The notes below the pieces were generated by a model. That model searched no databases. It was not told where the DNA came from and saw only the letters and a list, made by a program, of their open reading frames with translations. The position numbers and the translations under genes are program-made. A DNA stretch of 64,000 nucleotides from Siphonodentalium dalli (lineage: Eukaryota > Mollusca > Scaphopoda > Gadilida > Siphonodentaliidae), in NCBI GenBank assembly GCA_032622095.1, contig CP136068.1, positions 153,353,151-153,417,150 of the forward strand. The letters are read 5' to 3'. Below are positions 23,489 to 35,200 of the stretch, piece by piece (the first letter of the stretch is position 1; each line of letters begins with the position of its first letter).

Positions 23489-23911
23489 TCAGGGATGTGG
23501 CGACAGGGTGTCCACCCCACAAACTTTGGTCAAAATGTTCAACAATTGGAAACGTTATGGCTGACAAAACATTACTTGAAAATTTTAATCCACATATAGG
23601 TTGAAATTGTTCTCATTTCCAACCAGTAATCAGTGAATTATAGTGGGGAATATGTTGTTTTTTGACCGACAGCAACATATTTTTTTCACTTTTGGTAAAA
23701 TATTGGTATGAAATTGGAAGTTTACCAACTTTTTGGGGGTGTCAGGTTGAAAATTTCCAACAGTTACCAGTAACAAAATTCCATCTCAGGTGCATGTGGG
23801 AGTGCAAATGGAATTTGGCGAACACGGAAGTTTGGTCTGGTCCAAGGGATGGGGTACAGTTGTAGATTTCAAGATGCTCCCTCCCAATGGAGACCCCCCA
23901 GCTACATCCCT
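23489..23911. mobile_element. hAT-like element with CAGGGATG ends
   Basis: The left end CAGGGATGTGGCGACAGGG and the right end CCCCAGCTACATCCCTG are inverted repeats. The interior has TTGAAAATTTCCAAC-type sequence found again at 59751-60058 and at 38655-40110. CAGGG-type ends are usual for hAT elements. No clean 8-bp duplication is seen, so the ends may be eroded. Confidence 0.5.
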
Positions 23912-23959
23912 GTTTTTTATCTAGACATTATTTATTCCGTAAAATTCAACATTTATTAT

Positions 23960-24150
23960 ACTTGCTGATGTGCCCGACTTCGTCCGGGCTATGTAGGTAT
24001 TTCTTTGTGATCACCTCCGTCTTACTGAGCAAACAACATTGTTCCTGGGATAGGCCAACATACCAAATTCGAGTCGGATCGGTCGAGCAGTTTTCGAGTC
24101 TATAACACAGACAGACAAACAGAAGTTCCAAAAATATATAATATATAGAT
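23960..24150 (+). repeat. SINE-like repeat, CCCGACTTCGTCCGGGCT family
   Basis: It contains TGCCCGACTTCGTCCGGGCT, ACCAAATTCGAGTCGGATCG, AGCAGTTTTCGAGTCTATAA and an ACAGACAGACAAACAGAAG tail, like the copy in intron 1 of PRDM A but missing part of the middle. Confidence 0.5.
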
Positions 24151-24154
24151 GATG

Positions 24155-25185
24155 AGTGAATAATATTTGTATCCGGTCGCGTATGAATAAGCCCACACCG
24201 TGAGAGTGCTGCATTAAGTTATGATGTTCATGAATCATGATAATGTTTAGAGGATCGTTATTTGGTAATATTATAAATGTTGCTCAGTTACTCACAGTGC
24301 TCGCCTGATCGATAGATACATATCAAAATAAGATGTTTTCATATGGGGTATAATAGAAAGAATGAATTGAAAGTAGATTAAGCATACAGGGTTATAGTAT
24401 AGAGTGTGAGGTGGCATTGTAAACGTTTGGACGAGTCTGATATACAGTATACAAGACAGAGAGGTGGGGAGTGTAAATATGATCTGCTGTTGCTTTAGAT
24501 TATACACTGATTTTGTGTTCCGACCTAGCATTTTTGAATCAGAGCCCACGCAACAATCATTTGGATTTGTATGAATATGTTTTAATTTGGACTATATACA
24601 TATCGCATTAGATGCATGTTAGTTGATGTGAACATATACGTCGTTCAAGTTTTCGGTTTAAATAAGATTCAATAATTGTAGGACTTATGGGCAATTTTTG
24701 TTCTGCTAATAATGCCACTATCCATTCATTCATTGTAATACAAATCCATAAGAAAAACTGAATGTATAAGTACGTAAAATGGTACATAAACAGGGTAAGC
24801 TTACATATACATGGTAAGCCTATCAAATGTAAATGTACATAACAGGGTAAGCATATCTGTTTAGAATTTTCAGAACGGGGTAATCTATTTCTATATTTTT
24901 TCTTTTTTTCTTTAAAGTATATGTTGATGATTGACATAATGCTTAAATCACCTTTTATTTGGTCGATGACACGTATATATTTCATTGACCACAGCCGACC
25001 ATTTTTTCGGATATATGTCACGAGCTAATCTGTACACATGCTTGTATGCGGATGGTGTTGATTTTAGTAACTGCGATGGGTATAATCTAAAGATGAACAC
25101 CAAGCAGATTTCACTCCTGACACGAAGGGCGACCGGACAACGCCTCAGAGAAGATAAGCTTCTCACACGAAGGGTGACCGGACAA
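24155..25185. other. AT-rich spacer, no gene seen
   Basis: No exon-like frame with splice signals is apparent. AACAGGGTAAGCHTA is loosely repeated around 24790-24860. At 25125-25195 ACACGAAGGGYGACCGGACA is present twice in tandem just before the satellite. Confidence 0.4.
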
Positions 25186-25189
25186 CGCC

Positions 25190-25680
25190 TCAGAGATCCT
25201 TACAATTCTCATGTAAACCCTCGGACGTTGGATTATCACCCTATGTCACGTGATATGCGCGCCTTAATGTGAGGTCGTGAGTCTGAGCCTTACTATGCTA
25301 ATGTAAACCCTCGAAGGGTGGATTATCACTATATGTCACGTGATATGCGCGCCTCGATGTGTTGTCGTGTGTCCACACGATCCTTACAATTCTCATGTAA
25401 ACCCTCGAAGGGTGGATTATCACCCTATATGTCAGGTGATATGCGCGCCTCGATGTGAGACCGTGCGTCCGATCCTTACAATTCTCATGTAAACTCTCGA
25501 AGGGTGGATTATGACCCTATATGTCAGGTGATATGCTCGCCTCGATGTGAGACCGTGCGTCCGAGCCTTACTGTCCTAATGTAAACCCCCGAAGGGTGGA
25601 TTATCACCCCATGTCACGTGATATGCGCGCCTCGATGTGAGATCGTTTGTCTGGTCATGCAAGTCCAAGTTAAACTCCCG
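25190..25680 (+). repeat. About 92-bp satellite array at the left edge of unit B
   Basis: Five to six units with ATGTAAACC at 25211, 25301, 25395, 25487 and 25579. The unit holds CCCTCGAAGGGTGGATTATC, GTCACGTGATATGCGCGCCT and TCGATGTGAG. An inverted array of the same family is at 63735-64000. Units differ from each other, so this is not a CRISPR. Confidence 0.75.
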
Positions 25681-25708
25681 ATCCATGGTTGCATTATCAC
25701 ACAGTACC

Positions 25709-25832
25709 CATGAAGATAGACCAAGTCTTCTCGGTCCACAACAGCTTGGGCTATCGGTTGGAAGGAAGCTGTTTTCAGCATCATTTTCAACCGATATCCC
25801 AAGCTGCTGTGGACCGAGAAGACTTGGTCTAT
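25709..25832. mobile_element. Foldback element at the start of unit B
   Basis: Arms of about 45 bases (ATAGACCAAGTCTTCTCGGT with ACCGAGAAGACTTGGTCTAT) surround a short loop near GCTGTTTTCAGCATC. This is the intact form of the decayed element at 1-105. It therefore marks the equivalent point of the two units, about 25.7 kb apart. Confidence 0.7.
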
Positions 25833-25844
25833 ACCGTGAAGTAT

Positions 25845-26285
25845 AGTTTTATATCAATCATGCAATCAATTCAAAATATTTGTACACCAAATATGGTCAA
25901 GTGTATAGATACATAACATAGATACATAAAATAAAACAATGTAGCAAAAGGACATATGTACATGGGGTTCATTTGTCGTGACACAATGTATCATTCATAT
26001 TATTGGAGCAATGTGTCATTCATATTATTGGAGCGATTTCGTCTTATTGGGGATTTGTATGCGTATTCTGTCAGGAAGTTGGTCACCAGGTTGCCATTTT
26101 CCCTTTTTGGCTTGTCTGTGGTACCTAGACAAAATGGGCAGTTGCTTTTAGTACATTTGGTGGCGAGCATGTCATTAGTTGTTTGAAATGGGTTATTCCA
26201 GCTAACTCTTGGATGTCTTTCGATAATTGTTTAAAGAATGAATGACGTTCGTTTGATAGCAGTGAGCAGGTGCATTATATCATGT
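25845..26285 (-). mobile_element. 3' LINE fragment, unit B
   Basis: Nearly the same sequence as 118-545 in unit A, and the same family as 38822-40008. The minus-strand coding remnants are interrupted. Shared by A and B, so it predates the duplication. Confidence 0.65.
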
Positions 26286-26540
26286 TCACACCTCAGCGTG
26301 AATCAGACATGCACCCCAATGACTGTGCACCTATATAACGACCGAAAGGATTGCGTTTTTGGTCCTGGTCAAAGTCAAACGGTGGGTGTTATGGTCACAT
26401 CAAGAAAGGATGAAGGGAACTTCACACTGCACTCCGATCGTCATATATCCGGCCTAGGACCGGAAACAAAGTAATGTATCCGGCCTAGGACCGGAAACAA
26501 CGCAACTACTGCGTTAATCAGAGACTGTATTAAAGACTAG

Positions 26541-26682
26541 TATTACCTCGTCTCTGTTATACGTAGCACGGATGTTAGCTATCCGAAACCAGCTGTATCC
26601 AATGAGGCCGAAGGCCGAATGTAATACGACTGGTTGAGCGTAGATAAAACCCGTACTATACGTGAACAGACACGAGGTAACG
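26541..26682. mobile_element. Foldback element specific to unit B
   Basis: TATTACCTCGTCTCTGTT at the left and AACAGACACGAGGTAA at the right are inverted. The centre is a GGCCGAAGGCC palindrome. The equivalent place in unit A (near 790) lacks it. Confidence 0.6.
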
Positions 26683-26757
26683 AATTTATCTATTGACTCT
26701 CCGTTTCCAGTAGCATTTCAAGTACCGGTATACATGTATAAGCAGTTATGATAACAC

Positions 26758-26974
26758 TTACAGTAATGCCCTAAGTAATCGAATCCATAACCACAGCAGA
26801 ATTATGGGTAACTTTTAGGATTTAGTCGGTAATATGGCTTGTTGCCATTCATCGGAAAGCTCTCGTGGAGAGCTTTCCGATGAATGGCAACAAGCCATAT
26901 TTCCGACTAAATCCTGAAAAGTTACCCATAATTCTGCTGTGGTTATGGAGTCGATTACTTAGGGCATTACTGTA
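26758..26974. mobile_element. Near-perfect 217-bp palindrome, unit B only
   Basis: Left arm from TACAGTAATGCCCTAAGTAA to GGAAAGCTCTC, right arm from GAGAGCTTTCC to TTACTTAGGGCATTACTGTA, centre near 26866. Only a few mismatches occur in about 105-base arms, so it is young or conversion-maintained. Absent from unit A. Confidence 0.8.
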
Positions 26975-26979
26975 TATGT

Positions 26980-28700
26980 CGACTTATGATATACTTTATC
27001 CCATACCCCTAAAACATTTTCTGGAATGAGGCTCCTACGTGATGCGGTAAATTTCGGGGGGGGGGCGGTTTCTAGAATGATGCTACCGCATGATACACGA
27101 AATGTTTCTGTTGTTGATGTAAACATATTTTATTCCAATCAATAATAACATATTTAAACATATGACAAATATTTTACATTGTAAGACAGAATAATATATA
27201 TATAATGATATGATTGGAAAGGGGATTAAACAACAAGCCCAAGGGCTTGTATTAAGTTTGCTCCCCTGTTTCTGTTGTTCTGTGGAAATATCATGGGTTT
27301 CAATGACGGCCCCATATCATGAAACTATTGATAAATCATACACGCTTTGTCAATATTTAGTCAATAGATAACACTTTGTATCCACACTGGGTGCACTTTG
27401 ATTCAGTATTTTAAGTTGTTCGGGAAAAATGCATGGAAGCACAAATGATTTTTCAGTTAAAACACGTGTACGAAAAAGTTCCACATGTATGAACAAGTTC
27501 TAGCACTTTGGAATGTTAAGAAAAAAGAGTGAAAACTGTACTTTCTAACAAAGAATGGATAGATATGTAGTTTTTATTTATCTGTCGTCTGTTTTTATCA
27601 CCGTAACATGCCTCCAATATTTTATCAACGTAACATGTCTCCAATATTAGACCATTCCTATGTACACTTTTAACTAACTGGAATAGTCCATTTGGTATAG
27701 AAGGGGTTAAAATTAATCGCAATATGATATTCCGAAAGTCAACTATAGTGACTGCCAACTTCTGCTTGAGCAACATTTTCGTTAGTTCGGCATCCTTGAC
27801 CTGTCACTAGATATCCTACCCTGTTCAAAATTTTAACATATGATGCTCCCATGCAGGACACCTGTGTAACTTTCTACGTATACACACTTTCTTAATCCAT
27901 TGTCACGACCAGTGAGAATTTAGGGGAATGGGTTGTATCACGTGGAATCTTATAAATTTTGGCACCGCCTCTTGCTAAATGTGCTATTGGCTAAATTAAT
28001 TCTTATTTGACAACAAATATATTCATTTGGCAAAAGTTTTGGCAAGTCACTTTTTAATTACCTAAGAACGTTGAACAATATTGGCCAACTAATACCATTC
28101 ATTTCAAGAAACTATTACAAAATAATTGTCTTAGTGGTGATTGATAAGGTTCAGGAAAAGTTAACACCTCTATTAAGATGCAGTTAATCTGATAGCTTTC
28201 GTATCGATGGGAGGAGGAATTACTAGTATTTCTTGTAGTAGTGTTTACATAGTTAATCCTCTTTGTGTTGGTGTGCCCATCTGATGAAACAACCCTTCTA
28301 AAATATTATTGTTCGGTTAGTGTTTTATTGTTGCCTGATGCACAACAATAGAAAGTCGAGCTAATAAATAACTAACTGAAATCATATCGACATCTATCGA
28401 AAGTCGTTCAAACAGCGATTGTCGCAATATAAGACTCAATGTTGCAGAAACTGATCGCATTTCGAAATTTCTAACATAATGTAGCAAAAAAATATTTCCC
28501 AGAACACGATGACTAGTTGATGTAATAGCAAAACGGCTTTAGGTGGAACATAATTCATCGGATGATACAAATGTGACACTGATATTCCAATAAGGAAAAA
28601 TACTTCAATCGGAACCTTAAAACATAGTTCCATAAAGTCGATACAATTCATGACGACATGCTAATTTCTATGAATCAATGTGGCGTTTTGTTCGGTTCCC
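26980..28700. other. Upstream flank of copy B
   Basis: 27520-28700 aligns with 1141-2300 of unit A. The part before 27520 has no counterpart in A and contains a G-run near 27055. No gene is seen. Confidence 0.45.
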
Positions 28701-28707
28701 AATTACG

Positions 28708-29115
28708 TTACCAAGTCCTAGTCATCTCGTGGTCAGAACTGAGAGAATCGCGAGCAATATAATTTACGACAAGGACAATTATGACTGATATAATAGAAAA
28801 TACTAATCCCACCGCAATCCAGTACAATAGAACAGGTGAGATAAAACGTCCTTGGTGCTTCATTATATGGTTTATTGAATTGGGTTTAATATTCCCGCGA
28901 GGCGGAAGATGGCCAGTTACGTCATAGGGCTGGTATACACACATGCATGATTTCCAGCTCCCACGTGCCCCCATTGACAACTTACAATCACTTTTCTTTG
29001 TAACATAAGTCGTTAACAAATAGGTGGGTGTTTCCAGTCGACCAATGAAAATATAGTGCTCGTTGCTCGAATTTTCTGATTGGTCATTCTTTCCGTGGAT
29101 GCTTTTGTTACTCAA
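28708..29115 (-). CDS. Candidate divergent 135-codon ORF with one membrane segment
   Basis: A single open frame runs from an ATG at 29115 to TAA at 28708, head-to-head with copy B. The ATGs are about 120 bases apart and share the TATA/E-box region. A hydrophobic stretch (VGLVFSIISVIIVLVV) lies near the C-terminus; no signal peptide or known domain is seen. Unit A has matching sequence with two frameshifting deletions, and unit C (60652-60956) has matching protein-level similarity with other indels. The indels argue against strict coding constraint. It could equally be conserved promoter DNA. Confidence 0.3.
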   Translation of the reverse strand: MSNKSIHGKNDQSENSSNEHYIFIGRLETPTYLLTTYVTKKSDCKLSMGARGSWKSCMCVYQPYDVTGHLPPRGNIKPNSINHIMKHQGRFISPVLLYWIAVGLVFSIISVIIVLVVNYIARDSLSSDHEMTRTW

Positions 29116-29135
29116 TAGACTTTATTTCTGCTATT

Positions 29136-29155
29136 CACGTGGAATCTTATAAATA
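29136..29155 (+). promoter_or_regulatory. Core promoter of copy B
   Basis: CACGTG at 29136-29141 and TATAAATA at 29148-29155, in the same arrangement and distance to the ATG (29237) as copy A. Confidence 0.6.
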
Positions 29156-29236
29156 CCTGACATATTCTGATAGGAATCACACTTACAATTATTCAGTACA
29201 TGTTATTACTATACAACTGTGATTTATTCGTTAAAC

Positions 29237-32200
29237 ATGGAGACTTGTGTGCTTATCCCAAAGCAACTGACTTTTGTTTTGACTCTAAATCGTGATCCCA
29301 GGAATATATTAGAGATGGACGCTACAATATGGAGCAATGAAACCATTCCTTCTGGATTCGTGTTTTATCCGGACGACGGGCATATAGTTCATGATAACAT
29401 CGATATATTCTCATCTCTGCCAAAAGACGATGTAAGTTAATCTTTAATTTGTTATTGTTTATCTTGTGATCGTATTCCAGGGTCATGTTAGTTCATAATA
29501 ATATCAATGTATTTTTAATATATTCTTTCTCATTAATAATGATATTTGTTGAATATTTGCACTCACTTTTAGTTGGTTGCTTAATCCTATTACAGGGATA
29601 ATGTACCCTAAATCCGGTCATTGTGGGATCATCTCCTAATTTTATACTCAAAAGAATATATGCAAATGAAATAATTTGAGCCATGGATTAGTGCCAAATA
29701 CACTCATGTGCTCTATGAACGATGCAAACAACGTGGTAATTATCCATGGACCAAAATAATTAATTGTTGCGTATATTGTGTTGAGTATAAAAGGAGATGG
29801 TCCCATAAATGGCCGGATTCAGTGTATAGTACCCCTTTAAACTCCGAATGAGTTTGAATTTCCTCACACGAATGTGTTCGATGTTCTTAGTTTCTGGTCT
29901 AAAAAACGCACAAATATTACTTTCAAATATTAATTCCATACCAAAGAATCTAGTGTCTTTTAAGTCGTATTTCTCGTTCCATGCATTTTATTTCGGTATA
30001 ATTTAAATATACGGAGGAAAACAGACGTGGTTAAAGTAGCATCGAACACTGAAGTACAATGACTATTGATGCCCAATTTCCGGAAAATATTAGAACACTG
30101 GCTGATGTGCCCGACTTCGTCCGGGCTATTTAGTGATTTCTTTGTGATCGACTCCGTCTGGGCAGAATATTGTTCGATTGGTCCAGAAACATGCCTATAT
30201 GAGCGTATATGAGCGAGGTCAAGGTCGTCAAGGACACGGTCGCACATGAAATTGGACCCGCCCATATTGTTCCCGGGATCAACGTAGCCTTACATACCAA
30301 ATTCGAGTCGGATCGGTCTGGCAGTTTTCGAGTCTATAACACACATACACACATACATACAGACAGAAGTTCAAACATATATAATAAATTACTATAAAAA
30401 AAATGCTCCATTATATGGTTTTAACTTATTACATTTTGGTAACCATTCGTATGTGATGTACCCATATCCCTTAATATCTATCTTAATATAATTCTTAATT
30501 TACGTTCCCGCCGATTTTCAACGGTTTTCTTATTTAAACAGATTAACCTCGTTTGACGTAAGGTGATCTGTAATTTATCTCCTCGTGTTTATTCTATGCT
30601 CTGATGTCAACAGGTCGGCAATTTGTCGGCAGCCATAACTCTCCTCTGTCACACTGGGCTCTGGGAATACCCCGCTGAGTACCAATCTCGCGCATCACAA
30701 ACAGTTTGGTCAGCGGTGGTTTTGTTCTGACCATTATTAGATAGGGAGAACCTCGCAGAGCCGTAAAACCGCAATCAGTTCTAAATTAGATGCTACTGTT
30801 TATCTTCATGGCTAGCTGAGTGTGGTGATTAATGTGTATCTTGTGATGAAATACGTAAGTGAAGTTACAACACACGGAATTTATCACTAGATTCCAATAG
30901 GAATATGTGTGTCAGCGAGCTCATGCTATATATCTCAAGCCTATATATCATTATAAACGTATGACTGGCTATCCATTATTTGCCGGTCCGTTGACTCTTT
31001 TCAGCCGCCAAGCCACACCGAAACATTTTCAATATCGAAAGAAAGACCTGGCAAATGGTTAATTTCACTATGAAGCCATCTCAATTCATAAGAAACTAAG
31101 CAGGCGATTCTGATTATCATATGCTACCAATTCGAGTTATAGTTGGGAATAGTGGCGCAGCGTGAGTTAGTCATCGTCCCCTCGGTTTCGTGCAAAAATA
31201 CCACAGGATATCCAAGAAGCGCAAAAAGACACACAGGATCTCCAAGACGTCCACACAAAAAGACACCCAGGATTTTAAATTATTCGCGTGTTAATTTTAA
31301 GCATTATTGTTATTTGTTTGTGATTTCCGAGTGAAATTTCGACGGAGATATTGGTGATATTTTGCACGTTTGAGAGATCACGTGTGATACCATGCCTCAA
31401 TGACCAATTCAGCCTGAACAAGTATGACTACTGTCATTATTGCTAATGATGTACGGTCGGAGTAAGAACAAATATGGTGGTAAATAATAAGAAACAGGTC
31501 GTATTTGGTCATATTATATGTTTGTACTATTTTCGCACAGGTTCGTCACAAGTTTGGATGCTACGAACTGGTTTTAGACATCAGCGGAGAAAAGGTTCGG
31601 CACTGTAACTGGATCAGATTCCTGCAGTCTTCTAACGACCATGGCAACGTCAACATCGTCGCTCTGCACTCAAATTGTCAATTGATGTACCAGGTTGTCA
31701 AGGATATTCTACCTAACGACGAACTGATTGTGTACTTTGATGAGGCTGATCTTGAATCATCAGATCGGCAGTCAGACACCATGGATCAGCCAATAGAATG
31801 TGCCGAGTCTGAAAACGATGGTGAGTTTTGTTTCCATCCCTGGAACTTCACAATAAAATTCAGTTTATTGCAAAAGCTATGATTTTAAGGGGTACTGTAC
31901 ACTAAATCCGGCCTTTTATGGGACCATCTCCTTTTATGATCAAAAGTTGCATCGTTCTCAGGCATACAAGTGTATTTTGAACTAACACGTGGCTCAAATT
32001 CATTCATTTGTTGCATATATTCTGTTGAATATGGTCCTCTAATTGATGGTCCCATAAATGGCCGGATTTAGTGTACATTCCCCCTTTAACATTGAAATGC
32101 ATAATATATATACAAGTATGTAAATAGCAGGAAAATCGCTGGAAACAATATATAATCATGTCACTAGTATAATATATAATATTTATATATATATCATTCC

Positions 32201-35200
32201 CTCTGGATGAAGACACGCACATTCCCATTTTGCTACCACATCGAAAGAATGCATGACAAAAAGAGTTAGGTACCCCCGGTCTCAACAAATAAATGTGTTT
32301 TGGAATGGGGACTTCCTGTCGAAGTTTGTGGGGGTCTTCGGTGTCTTCTATTGGTGGTCCGATCTTAGTGTGCCATAATAAAGTGTTGTCATTCGTTGAG
32401 AGATACGTGTATCGTCAAGTGGAATACTACATCTAGCATTTAGAATTTTGTGGCTCCCATATAAATATCCATGGAAACGACAAGGTATATTGGATCTAAA
32501 CTAGGGTTCATCAGCACGAGAAAATTCATTGCCCTAGGCCTATAATTATGTCCATGTAAATCCGGCTATATATATCGCCATATATTTTCGCATGTCGCCG
32601 ACGAAAAAAATGACGTTCAAGTCACATATTACAGTAAAATTAAACACATGTGCAAATGTTGTTCAACTGATCCGGACATGTTCAGAAACCATCTGTTTTG
32701 AATGTTCAGATTTATTTATGGCGCCATTTAATGATAATTAGATACCCAAGGAACTGTTAGTGACGGTCATTATTTGTTTAGGAGATAATATCCACTGAGC
32801 AAGTAGATCATGCCATGAATCTCTACTATGCCTAACTCCCGTAGAGATCATATTCCACTTGTACAAACCCTTGGAACTTTTTGACAGGGAACATTATAAA
32901 GTTGAAAACATAACACGGGGAATATATTTCTTAGTTATTATCTGTTCCTTGATAATGTACTATATACACTATAGGTGAAGGTCCCAACTCGAAATTGCAC
33001 GATTTAAGTTAGTAACTTACTTTGTGAGCGATTTTGCTTTGGGTCACTTACAATTATGGAATTTCTCATGGGGAATTAATTCAATGTTCATTGCGATATC
33101 GGCTCACAGAAGTCACTGAAAAGCATGCAATTTCGAGTTGGGAACTTCATCTACAGTGAAGTACATTATCAAGGAACAGATAATAACTAAGAAATATATT
33201 CCCCGTATTTATTTTTTCACTGTATAAGGTTCCCTGTCAAACCTTCAAAAAGTTCACAGGCTTTGAACTGGTGCAATCTGATCTCTACGGGCGTTAGTAG
33301 AGATTCATGGCAAGAAACTATAACATATCTTTTTAACACATTTTAGGCGAGGAGATCGATATTTGTGACATATCTTTAGAATCGTCCGAGATCCAATCAA
33401 CCAACTCATCACCAACACCAACAGACTCGCAGATATACCTACTGACGTCACCTGGATTACCACACATCTCACATGCTGGACACACTCTTTTGACACCAGA
33501 ATCCGAGTTATCGCTCTTGCGCGACGGCGATTATCGCTCTGGAACAAGTGACGTTACAACATCAGACGAATCTGCAACTCTGAGTACACCAGACGCTACG
33601 AAGGTAGGAAACTCTTTTCGAAACGAACAGTTACATCAGTTTGTTAAAGATGCATAATCCGATTAAGCGCCACTCAATTAATATATATTTGGATTCGGGG
33701 GTAAAATATTTTATTCCAGTCGAGGAATCCACCTATTCAAGCTCAGAGTTATTATAAATCGATTTTTGAAATCTATTATTTTTCACCATCGAGAAATATT
33801 AGTGGCCCAGTAAACAGTCAACAAGCCGACGGTCTCGGACCAAATTGCCGATGAAGATGGATAACTCTAAAATCAAGAGGCTTTCTGTTGATAATAAGGC
33901 TAAATTCCGTCGAACAGCATGTTGATAAATAACACGTTTCGGGTAATTTTATACTATAGTTGACTGCGGTTAGCAATATTTTTGGGCAATTAATCGATTC
34001 TGCTAACTGAAGCGGCATTTCTAAAAATGTTGTTGTTGTTGTTGGAATCTGATTAGATTGGGATCATCGAATTGGATTGAGTACCAAACACATGCATGGT
34101 TTATAACGGATATCATGAAATTTTCCGATATGCATGCATAAGTACCTACTTTTAATAAACACAAAGCACAAAAGCCAACAAGAAAAAAAATTAAACACTA
34201 CAATGAAAAGAAATGCATTGAAAAATACGAAGCAAATAATTCAATGAAACTCGTGTTAAAAAATAAATTTCGCCTGCGCTTTATTACAACAGCAAAATCA
34301 AAAATATTTCCCTCGATTTTCAGGAACTATCACCACGCCAAACAACTTACAGCTCAGTCAGACACAGCACGCCTGTCCCGGGTGCAATGGCCTCCTTCAG
34401 AAGGATCCGAGTAAAATCGTGGCTGTCATGTCAGTTCTGTGGGAAGAAATTCGACCGTCCATCTCTTCTCAAACGACACGAGAGAATACACACAGGTAAG
34501 AAATAACTTTGATAACGGAACATCGGGATATTTCGAATCTACCACTCCCATGCTCATTCACAATTCATATTGATCACAATAAGCAACGTTGAAGATTTAC
34601 GCTGAAATTTTAGAGGAATAAACTTCTGGCCAGTCAATTGTCATATTCTATTTCTTTTTTAGTTTAGTTTCACTATATATATATCCCCAAATTGGCAGAC
34701 GACACATTGCATAACCGAGGTTCCCAATGGGTGTACATCACAATATTCAGCATTTGGTAACTTCAATCTGAGTCTATGACTCCCATAGCAAACGAGGCTT
34801 AATCAGAATGAGGTCCCAAAGAGGGTGAATTTAATGACGCTATCCCGCATAGCGGGCTAGCATCACTAAATTTGCCAGGCACATACAACTCCGGCTTGGA
34901 TGAGATATACACTGTATAGTCCAAACAATAAGAAGTGCTCCCATAGTGAACATACATACAGTTATTTCAGTGACCCACATTTATCACTAACCACGAATCA
35001 CATACTATCTTTCAGGAGAGAAGCCACACGCATGTGATGTCTGTGATAAAGCCTTCTCAACGACCAGTTCGCTGAACACACATCGACGCATCCACAGCGG
35101 AGAGAAGCCTCATCAGTGTCCAATCTGCGGCAAGCGATTCACGGCCAGCTCCAATCTCTACTACCACAGGATGACTCACTCGAAGGTAAACATATAACGC

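Noticed and set aside
23021-23604. Long ORFs with 17-residue repeats (VSRDTGSLSNPGMSLWE)
   Set aside because: The 51-bp minisatellite has a period divisible by three, so frames stay open on both strands; no splice or homology support.
25190-25680. CRISPR-like repeat-spacer array
   Set aside because: Whole ~92-bp units repeat with scattered changes, with no constant repeat plus unique spacer; the sequence is eukaryotic.
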